From the NCBI GenBank assembly GCA_028571685.1, contig CM053162.1, forward strand, positions 73,210,351 to 73,274,350: a stretch of 64,000 nt of DNA. The letters are read 5' to 3'. Positions within the stretch are counted from its first letter, which is position 1; each line of letters starts with the position of its first letter. This DNA is from Heterohyrax brucei (lineage: Eukaryota > Chordata > Mammalia > Hyracoidea > Procaviidae). The notes beneath the pieces were generated by a model. The model was not told the origin of the DNA. It was given only the letters and a program-made list of their open reading frames with translations, and made no database searches. Made by a program: the position numbers and the translations under genes. Positions 56,209 to 64,000 of the stretch are shown piece by piece.

Positions 56209-57542
56209 GTGGTACTGAAGGAAGAAGTCGAAGCTGCTTTGAAGGCATTGGCGAAAAACAAGACTCCAGGAATTGATAGAATATCAGTTGAAATATTTCA
56301 GCAAACAGATGCAGTGCTGGAGGTGCTCACTTGTCTGTGCCAGAAAATTTGGAGGACAGTTAGCTGGCCAACTGACTGGAAAGATCCATATTTATGCCCA
56401 CTGTAAAGAAAGGTGGTCTAGCTGAATATGGAAATTACTGAACAGTATCATTAATACCACATGTGAGTAAAATTTTGCTCCACATCATTCAAAAGGGAAT
56501 GCAGCAGTATGTTGACAAAGAATTGCCAGAAATTGAGGCTGGATTTAGAAGAGGACGTGGAATCAGGGATAAGATTGCTGAGGTCAGATGGATCTTGACT
56601 GAAAGCAGAGAATGCCAGAAAGATGGTTATCTGTGTTTCAAGGCATTCAACTGTGTGGATCACAGTAAATTATGGCTAACATTGAGTAAAATGGGAATTC
56701 CAGAACACTTAATTGTGCTCTTAAGGAATCTATATATAGATCAAGAGGCTGTCGTAATGCACAGAACAAGGGGACACTGCATGGTTTAAGGTCACGGAAG
56801 TGTGTCAGGGTTGTATCCTTTCCCCATATCTTTTCAATCTATGTGTCCAGCAAATAATGTGGAGGGCTGGGTTATACGAAGAAGAACAAGGCATCAGGAT
56901 TGGAGGAAGACTCATTAACAACCTGCATTACACAGACGACACCCCCTTACTTGCTGGAAGTGAAGAAGATTTGGAACTCTTACTGATGGAGATCAAGGAC
57001 CACAGCCTTCAGTATGGATTGCACGTCAACATCAGGAAAACAAAAATCCTCACAGCTGGACTAGCAAGCAACATCGTCATCAATGGAGAAGGGACTGAGG
57101 TGGTCAAGGGTTTCGTTTTACTTGGGTCCACAGTCAACACTCATGGAAACAGCAGTCAAGAAATCAAAAGACGCATTGCATTGGGAAAATCTGCTGCGGT
57201 TTCTCTTTCAAGTATTCAGAAGTAAAGATGTCACCTTGAAGACTAAAGTGAGCCTGACCCAAGCCATGATATTTTCAGTTGCAATCATATGCGTGCAAAA
57301 GCTGGGCAGTGAACAAAGAAGACAGAAGAACTGACGCCTGTGAGTTGTGGTGTTGGAGAAGAACGTTGAATGTGCCATGGACCGTCAAAAGAACAAACAG
57401 TTCTGTTCTGGAAGAAATACAGCCAGAGTGCTCCTTGGAAGCAAAGATGGCAGGACTGCATCTTACATATTTTGGACACATTGTCAGGAATGATCAGTCC
57501 CTGGAGAAGGACATCATGGTTGGTAGAGTAGAGGGTCTGTAA
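56209..57542 (+). pseudogene. Decayed RTE reverse transcriptase
   Basis: Open pieces at 56209-56406, 56463-56789, 56800-57225 and 57279-57542 lie in order but in different frames or separated by stops. Recognisable RT blocks are KNKTPGIDRIS (first piece), QGCILSPYLFNL at about 56803, and the catalytic box YTDD at 56929-56940, so the two Asp codons survive. The last piece is the Cys/His-containing C-terminal region of RTE proteins (LWCWRRTLNVPWT). The break between pieces 1 and 2 (56406-56463) and the shift near 57225 make it non-functional. Confidence 0.85.
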
Positions 57543-58696
57543 AAAAGAGGAAGACCCTTGACAAGATGGATCGACACAGCGGCCACAGCAAGGAGCTTAA
57601 GCATGAAAACAATTGTGGCCATGGCACCAGACCAGGCAGTGTTTCATTGTTTTGTGCACAGCGTCGCTGTGAGTCGGAACCCACTCAATGGCACCTAACA
57701 ACAGCTTAGTCATCTGGCAGAATCTGGGAAGAAACTTGAGCATTGTCCACTCTGCTGTTGATTACCGTGTTACATTTTAAGCTAAGCAGTCCAGTTTTTA
57801 TTTTCAAACAATCTTTCTGATTCTCATGCTGCTTTCCCCTACACCATGGTATCACATTGAAAGCATTTAGTAGATCTACCTCTGGCTTCTGTCGTGGGAA
57901 ACAGAGCCATGTTTAAAGTAGGCGTGAAGACTCACTGATTTTTCTTAGCCCATTTCTCTGCTGATCTTCCCGGCTTCACCCCAAATCACTTTAACATGGA
58001 GTGATTTTATAAAAAGGTCTCAAGAAGTCCTTTGTTAATTGTCCACTGTTGCCTAGTCTTCCTATTGAAATGGGTTTTTGTAATTCACTTGTTATGGAAT
58101 TGATTTGTGCTGGAGGAAAGTTCTGTATTTCTTATTTTGATTAGTTTGCCTTAGGCTTTGTGGGACTAAATAACATTTGTAATGTAAACATTCTTGGCTA
58201 GGTTGATTTCTGTGCAAGGCCCTTTAACAAAGGGAAGGATTTATTTACTTTTAAAATTCTGACTTGCTGTGCCAAATTGTATGGGTTGTGTAACTGATGC
58301 CTAGGAAAGGGGCTGGCTGCCTGTGAAAGAGACTGAAGGCTCCGAGGCATTTTTCCTTCAGTCACTCGTGTCAGAGAAACGGACCCTTGGGTGATGTTTG
58401 TCACCATGATGCTCTAAACTCTTGACTGTCTTTGGCTAAGCCTTGAGTAGAACAGAATGTGCTCTTTTGTGTATTTGTAGAGCATCTTTTGACTTCAGTC
58501 TGACCTGTTACTGCCAGCCGAGTTCCCGTAGGCCGTGTCCCAACGACCAGTCACGGAGCTGGTGCACAGTCGTGTGTGCTGCGTGCTGCTGTGGCACCCA
58601 GCCAAGCGTGCCGTCAGAGTCGGGTGTGGGTTCTGCGTTGGGCTAGCGTTCCAGGCGTATCCTGTTTACTTGTCTTCTTCTTGGTTTTGGTTTTTG

Positions 58697-58850
58697 TAGA
58701 GTTGTTGGTGGCACAGTGGTAAGTGCCACGACTGCTAACCAGATGGCTGGCAGTTGAAATCCACCGGGCGCTCCTGGGGTACTGAGGCAGTTCTGCTCTG
58801 TCCTGCAGGGGTCGCCGTGAGTTGACATCAACTTGACAGCAGCAAGTTTT
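58697..58850 (+). mobile_element. AfroSINE-type SINE
   Basis: GTTGGTGGCACAGTGGTAAG, CTGCTAACCAGATGGCTGGC and the tail GACATCAACTTGACAGCAGC are clear. Confidence 0.8.
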
Positions 58851-59069
58851 TTTCTTGTAATTATACTATTTTTTGCTCCTTGGTCTTTTGCCTGTGTGGC
58901 TAGTCTAGGGATAGTGTGGGGGTGGGTAAGCTACACTAGCAATATTTGTAATAGGTCGGGTTCAGTGACTTAGGGCACATACTGTAATTTTAGGAAGAAT
59001 CTGAAGCAGATTGTGTAGTATTACTGTTAATCATAAAGTCACTCGATGTTTAACGGAGTGGACAGTGCA

Positions 59070-59130
59070 ATCTGACTTAGACTCCTAGCTTGCCATTTGC
59101 TAGCTGTGTGATGAGAAACCGTTTTAATTC
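59070..59130 (+). mobile_element. Possible MIR fragment
   Basis: CTTAGACTCCTAGCTTGCC followed by TTGCTAGCTGTGTGATGAG resembles the MIR core. Confidence 0.45.
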
Positions 59131-59139
59131 TTATGGAAC

Positions 59140-59272
59140 CCTGATTTCTGGATCCATGGAGTCAGGGTGACTCATCCAGGCCATTTGACTTCTGCTGTCC
59201 TGGCACCCTGATTTCTGGGTCCATGGAATGGAGTTAGGGTGACTGACCCAGGCCATTTTACTTGTGCTTTCC
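59140..59272. repeat. Two-copy tandem repeat, about 64 bp
   Basis: ACCCTGATTTCTGG.TCCATGG and GGGTGACT.A.CCAGGCCATTT occur twice in succession. Confidence 0.85.
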
Positions 59273-59414
59273 TTGTAAACTTTGAGCCTTTAAACAGTTG
59301 ATTTTTCTGGAGTCACTTTCAGGTCAAACAGTAGCCTTTTAAGCAGTTTAGAAGAGACAGTTTTCCCTTAAATTTTGGACTTTTCTGGAGAATTATCTAT
59401 GTGCAGCCAGTTTT

Positions 59415-59937
59415 CTTTTGAATTATTTTACTGTATTTTAAGTGAAAATTTACAATCCAAGTCAGTTTGTCATACAAAAACTTACATACGCGTTGCTCTG
59501 TAACTAGCTGCTCTCCTTCCACTGTGACAACACATTCTTCCTTTTCACCGTGTCCATCTTGTGCCCACTTGGCCAGCTCCTGTCCCCCTTAGCCAGCTCC
59601 TGTCTCCTCCTCCTTCTCATCACGCCTCTGGACAGGAGCTGCTCCGTTAGCCTCAGGTATCTAGTAAAGCCGAGAGCACACTCTTGACCAGTATCATTTT
59701 ATGTCTTAGAGTTCAGCCAAACTGTCTGAAGAGTTGGCTTTGGGAATTGTTTTCAGTCCCGGGCTCACAGTGAATCCCGGGGTCGTGTCTTCCAAGGCCT
59801 GTCGGATGATCAAATCTAGTCCTTTTAGTAGAGTTGGAGCTCTGTGCACCTGTTTTTCTCCCGTTGCTTCAGGGACTGTGTGTGTTCCTGGTCAGGGCAG
59901 TCACTGGTGGTGGCCGGACGCCATTTAGTTCTTCTGT
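59415..59937 (-). mobile_element. L1 LINE 3' end, antisense, with target-site duplication
   Basis: A T-rich start, GTGAAAATTTACAATCC, AAGAGTTGGCTTTGGGAATTG and GGCCGGACGCCATTTAG identify it. It is bracketed by the 14-bp direct repeat GTGCAGCCAGTTTT at 59401-59414 and 59938-59951, as expected for a 5'-truncated L1 inserted by target priming. Confidence 0.82.
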
Positions 59938-60115
59938 GTGCAGCCAGTTTTGAGAAGCAGAAATTCCAGGGTAGACTGGAAGCTGTGTTTTAGGATCTAT
60001 GGGATGTCCTTAATAAGTCTGTTTTCACAACTGACTGAGCCTGATGGGATTCACAGTGACTGCAGAGGCTGTTCTACCTGGACCTGGCTGCTGTGACGGG
60101 CCACCAGCCCTTGTC

Positions 60116-60306
60116 AAGAGCCCTGGTGACACAGCAGTTAGGTGCTCAGCTGTTCACACAGTCGGCAGTTTGGACCTGTGGGCCAGTCTGCAGGAGAAGG
60201 GTGTGGCAGTCTGCTGTGTGAAGATTACAGCCTTTGAAGCCCATAGGAGGGTTCTGTTCTGTCCTGCAGGGTCACTATGAGTTGGAATCGACTTGATGGC
60301 AATGGT
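60116..60306 (+). mobile_element. AfroSINE-type SINE, long form
   Basis: GAGCCCTGGTGACACAGC, GTCGGCAGTTTGGACC, then the long-form block GTGTGGCAGTCTGCTGTGTG and the tail GAGTTGGAATCGACTTGATGG. Confidence 0.82.
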
Positions 60307-60372
60307 TATTCCCGCTTTGGGGTGTCTTTTGGATACTTTGAGTTTGATGCTGCCCCGTCAGAACCCGATCTG

Positions 60373-60537
60373 AACAAAACCGAACTCAGTACCATCGAGT
60401 TGATCCTGACTCATAGCAACTCTATAGGATAGAGTAGAACTGCTCCACAGAGTTTCCAGGGAGCACCTGGCGGATTCGAACTGCCAGCCTTTTGGTTAGC
60501 AGCTGTGGCACTTATCTACTATACTTCCAGGGCTTCT
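60373..60537 (-). mobile_element. AfroSINE-type SINE
   Basis: A well-preserved antisense copy: CATCGAGTTGATCCTGACTC, AGCAACTCTATAGGATAG, GGCGGATTCGAACTGCCAGC. Confidence 0.85.
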
Positions 60538-61144
60538 GAATCTTTTCTACTTTCAGTAAGTGTATTATGTTACACTAGTTTGTGGTGTTTCTCTGTGCAT
60601 TTAGGTTTTGACCATTGGCAGTGAGCATACACTTTGAAAGGACACTGTTCTTTAAACTGCCAGATGGGCAGACCACAGCTGCAAACGCAGGCATCCACAT
60701 GGTACTGTTGTTCGTGACCTCTTGGCCACACAGGTTTTTCCAGTACCCCTTCTGGAGGCCAGCTGCAAGGTTGGGACCCTCTCCTAGGCTCCTCTGTTTT
60801 CACCTGCTGCCTGCCATTGCTTTTTTGGGTTCAGTCATTTTTTAGAATGACCAACAGAATTGGTAGAAGGAACTATGCCAATTGTATGATTACCAATTCA
60901 TAGCGAAAGGATACAAATCAAGGTTATCTTAAGGAAGACACACATGGATGAGGTCTGAGATGGTTCCCAACGGGAAGCTTCCATATCCCAAAGAGGGCAC
61001 CTCCCCTTCTCTTCACCAACCAGGAAGTTCCTGAGCCTCAAAGGGGAGAGCCGTATTTACTGGTTGCATTCATTATGTAGTCTTGATTGATACCTCATTA
61101 CGTATGCATGATGGGTGGAATTAAGGCTCCTGAGGTTAGTTGAT

Positions 61145-61316
61145 GGAAACTCCTGTGGCATAGTAGTTAAGTGCTAGGGCTGCTAACCACAGGGTTGTCA
61201 GTTCAAATCTACCAGGGACTCCTTGGAAACTCTGTGGAGCAGTTCTACTGTGTCCTGTAGGGTCTCTATGAGTTGGAATTGACTTGAAGGCAGTGGGTTT
61301 GGTTTTGGGTTTTCTG
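61145..61316 (+). mobile_element. AfroSINE-type SINE with target-site duplication
   Basis: It has AACTCCTGTGGCATAGTAG, CAGTTCAAATCTACCAGGG and the tail GAGTTGGAATTGACTTGAAGG ending GGTTTTGGGTTTTC. The flanking direct repeats are GAGGTTAGTTGAT at 61132-61144 and 61317-61329. Confidence 0.9.
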
Positions 61317-61866
61317 GAGGTTAGTTGATAGTGTGTGATCTTTCTGAACTGATCAGCCCTCACTCACTAGCGCAAATCCTCAGGTGTTGTTTAGGTTCAC
61401 AAAGGCATGTCTATTACTCAGATTCCAAAGGGTTAGGGTTCTTTCTCAGGAAACAAAGGTGAGACCAGATTACTTTACGTAAAGATAACTGCTTGACATC
61501 ACAGTCTGTTAACACAGCTTTGTGGTGTTCTCATCTTAAAACCGACTGTTGCGTAGGTCATCTAGAGGAAGGGCAGTTGTAGCACTTATACCATCTGTCA
61601 CAAATAGTGTAGATTCCAGGCATTTTGAGAGTAAATCCTCTGGAGAATGTTCCTTTTATTGGCCCTGGCTTTTACAGAAGGGGGCAATAAGAGTTAAAAC
61701 AATGTGGAATCACAGGAGTAATCCAGAGAGACCCAAATGTGTGTAAGAACTTAAGTGATAAAAATGGCATCATGCAAGAGACAAGTTAGCACCACACTTG
61801 TTAAAACAGTAATCGTATTAAGCCAATAGTATAAATTGAAGTTTATGGAATATCTCATTTGTAAAT

Positions 61867-62042
61867 TGGAAACCCTGGTGGCACAGTGGTTAAGCGCTAC
61901 CTCTGCCAGTGAAAATGTTGGCAGTTCAGATCCACCGGGTGCTCCCTGGAAACTCCGGCGGGGGCAGTTCTTCTCTGTCCTGTAGGGACTCTGTGAGTTG
62001 GAGTCGACTCAGCGGCCCTGGGTTCAGTTTGATTTTTGGTTA
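61867..62042 (+). mobile_element. AfroSINE-type SINE, well preserved
   Basis: GAAACCCTGGTGGCACAGTGG, GGCAGTTCAGATCCACCGGG, and the tail GAGTTGGAGTCGACTCAGCGG. It is close to what I take as the family consensus. Confidence 0.9.
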
Positions 62043-62068
62043 TTTGTGGATTAGGGTAACATTCTCAC

Positions 62069-62207
62069 TAAACCCATTGCTGTTGAGTTGATTCTGACAG
62101 AGCAGATCTGCCCCACAGAGCTTCCAAGGACTGGCTGGTGGGTTTAAACTCCTGACTTCTCGGAGGGCAGCGGTAGCTCACCTACCCGCCTGCTCCACCA
62201 GGGCTCG
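62069..62207 (-). mobile_element. AfroSINE-type SINE
   Basis: ACTAAACCCATTGCTGTTGAG, GATTCTGACAGAGCAGATC and CTGCTCCACCAGGGCTCG are clear. A further antisense tail scrap (CCAAAACCAAAACCTGC) is at 62224-62262. Confidence 0.75.
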
Positions 62208-62471
62208 CAGAGTCAGAAAGGCTCCAAAACCAAAACCTGCTGCCGCTGAGTAGGTGCTGACTAATATCAATGAGAGAATTCCTGCAAACTCGTCGACCCT
62301 GTCTTATCAGCACTGCCTTGGGAAAAGGGCCAGAAAATAACTGATCCACAGTCTGTGGTTTTGAAGGATTTCAAGAACTAAGGTAAATACTGACTTACCC
62401 TGAAACACAGCTCTACTCAGACGTTCTGAGCCTCTGTTTCCAAAAACTGGACCTAGGCAAAAGGGTCTCTT

Positions 62472-62572
62472 CTCACTCACTGGTTTTATCCAGACCATTG
62501 TCTGAGTAAAGGGTGACAGGGACAACATGGTCTCACTGGTTTAGCCAGACCGTTGTCTGAGTCAGGGGTGAT
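62472..62572. repeat. Two-copy tandem repeat, about 50 bp
   Basis: TCTCACT.ACTGGTTT followed by CCAGACC.TTGTCTGAGT and GGGTGA occurs at 62471-62517 and 62532-62570. Confidence 0.75.
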
Positions 62573-64000
62573 CTCAAGGGCCGTGGCCTGGTGGTTCTCC
62601 CCAACTCCACGAACCCCAGAAATCTGGATTCTGGGAGGATTAAAATGGTTTCTCACACTTTATAGGTGTAAAATGAGTTTTACCCCTCCGAAAACTTTTT
62701 AAAAGGTAAAAAAGTCAGGATGATCATTGGAAATGCTGGAGTGACGTGGTAGTACAGACTGTGGGACATGCTGCAGGACAGGGACCCTCCACTTGTGTCA
62801 CTTGTGGGGAAGTGGGGAACAAAGTCAGCTTTGTACTAAGTGGAACCCTGCTAGTCAGAGAAAGGACGCCGCTGAGGGAATTCTCAACAGTGACTGCCAG
62901 ACCAGCGGAGCTGGTGCTGCAGCCAGCCAGCATCTGAGGTGAGGGAGATGAGAAGCGAGGTGTGTGTTGCCTGTCGATAGGCACGGAGGTAGAGGGAAGG
63001 GAGTCCTCCCGAATCAGCCTCCCTAAAGTGGAGACCAGCTGGGGTTTTTGTACGAGAAGGGGGTAAGGCTTAGTGTCCTAGGAAAGACAGTCTTCCTTAG
63101 GAGGTCAACAGGGATCACGTCCCAGAAGGGTTGATATCTGAGCTGATGTTTTGGGCTGAGAGGTGGTCTGGCTACCCTTTGTTTTTCTTTTATGGTCTTT
63201 AGTAATTTTATCACTTGTTTATTCATAATCCTAAAGAGAACACAGATTAGTCTTTATTTTGAGAGAAATGTAGGGAAACAGTGGACTCCTGCTTGGAGAC
63301 ACAGTTAAGACCCAGAATGGTACAGGTCATGCTCTGGATGTGGTCACTTGTGTTTCTGTGTCTGTTCCAATACTTGTGCCACTTGGAACTGCTAAGGAGA
63401 TCTGGTATTCTTGAGATGAGCCTGCTCAGTCTTTTTGAATCAACGGATTGCTAAACTTGTGACAAGAGGGAGAGCCCTCCACAGTGATGTCTCACGTCAG
63501 TGGGGAGCCCCATGAGTGTGAGTTTTGCTGTACTTCTCTGCCATCCCAGCCAGTCTGTGTGGCCTCTGAAAGGGCAGAGGTACGGTGTCTGTCTTCACAC
63601 AACCAGTGTTTTACTGGCATAGTAGTTGATGATTATAGGTAGCTAATTACTGGTTAACAATATAACTACTGACTTTATACAGCATGTAGTAATTAAATTA
63701 AACATACCCACACCTTCACATGTTGTAGGAAAAGCCATCTTTGTTAAGTCAAAGGTGTGTGTTTGTAGTTTCCAATTAGATTCTTACTTAACGTATATGA
63801 AAATATCTTGTTCTCCGTATGGATTGTAACCCTGCTTGAAAGTACTGTGAAGATGCTGAGGAAGGGATCAGATGGACTTCTTGTTGGAGGTGGTACATTC
63901 AGCGTGTGGATTTATGTTTCTTTCCAGTTCTAAACTCTTCAAATCTGCAGCTAAAGTACAATAGCTAAGATAGACATTTTTTAAATGTAGAGAAATCAGG

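Larger units (their letters stand above)
54575..57712 (+). mobile_element. RTE-type (BovB-like) LINE, nearly full length, inactive
   Basis: A co-linear copy of an afrotherian RTE retrotransposon: 5' leader (54575-54900), apurinic-type endonuclease region (about 54920-55650), linker (55650-56200), reverse transcriptase (56209-57225), C-terminal region (to 57542) and a 3' end reading GTCGCTGTGAGTCGG, then CCACTCAATGGCACCTAAC. The element is the reference against which the other RTE pieces in the window (1-735, 10878, 11586, 17356, 21036) were recognised. Its frame is broken by several stops and frameshifts, so it cannot now encode its own enzyme. I see no clear target-site duplication. Confidence 0.9.
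51480..64000 (+). other. EXOC6B: EXOC6B intron 6 (5' part; next exon outside window)
   Basis: This starts at donor GTAGGC after a phase-0 exon. No segment to the right resembles the expected continuation of the Sec15 protein (a Gln-rich stretch after TAMKQ), so the next exon should lie beyond 64000. The intron holds the 3.1-kb RTE element, SINEs of both orientations and an L1 3' end. 51780-53150, 53345-53680, 53880-54570, 57715-58690, 58855-59070, 59955-60110, 60540-61130, 61330-61865 and 62575-64000 show nothing assignable. Confidence 0.75.

Noticed and set aside
56209..57542. Functional reverse-transcriptase gene
   Set aside because: The frame is interrupted at least three times between 56209 and 57542 and the endonuclease part is also broken.
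61867..61960. tRNA genes at the SINE heads
   Set aside because: The heads keep A/B-box-like blocks but no cloverleaf closes, and the sequence runs on into the SINE body.
51480..64000. Further EXOC6B exons in the right part
   Set aside because: I searched for a splice-bounded block continuing after TAMKQ and found none.

Overview
This is eukaryotic nuclear DNA from a placental mammal, almost certainly an afrotherian and most likely a paenungulate (elephant, manatee or hyrax group). The grounds are dozens of tRNA-derived SINEs of the AfroSINE type, a 3.1-kb RTE-type LINE whose 3' end resembles the SINE tails, L1 3' ends, MIR/L2 relics and MaLR-type LTRs. Prokaryotic gene-finding logic does not apply: most long reading frames here are fortuitous or lie in repeats.

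The only gene I can identify with confidence is EXOC6B, a Sec15-type subunit of the exocyst vesicle-tethering complex, on the + strand. Five coding exons (called 2-6) lie at 32415-32580, 38778-38825, 40850-40940, 41038-41083 and 51275-51479. All have AG/GT boundaries and compatible phases, and together they give an uninterrupted N-terminal segment equivalent to about residues 38-223 of the roughly 810-residue protein. The first exon must lie left of the window and the remaining exons right of it, so the window is mostly introns 1, 2, 5 and 6.

Layout: 1-32414 is intron 1, dense in SINEs, RTE pieces, L1 3' ends, MaLR LTRs and minisatellites, with one unexplained exon-like reading frame at 1635-1777 and a CTCF-like motif near 2750. 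32581-38777 is intron 2, with a CpG-rich block at 35440-36150 followed by two perfect cAMP-response octamers, and a minus-strand exon-like frame at 37629-37883. 38826-40849 and 40941-41037 are introns 3 and 4. 41084-51274 is intron 5, which carries the most striking structure: a 796-bp, near-identical inverted repeat (41516-42311 and 44628-45423) separated by 2.3 kb. 51480-64000 is intron 6, with the nearly full-length but decayed RTE element at 54575-57712.

The non-coding layers interact visibly. SINE 3' tails match the RTE 3' end, consistent with RTE machinery moving the SINEs. Two SINEs, an RTE fragment and an L1 fragment still have target-site duplications. At least seven minisatellites have grown, one of them inside an LTR. 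Family names and comparisons with human EXOC6B come from memory; no database search was run.
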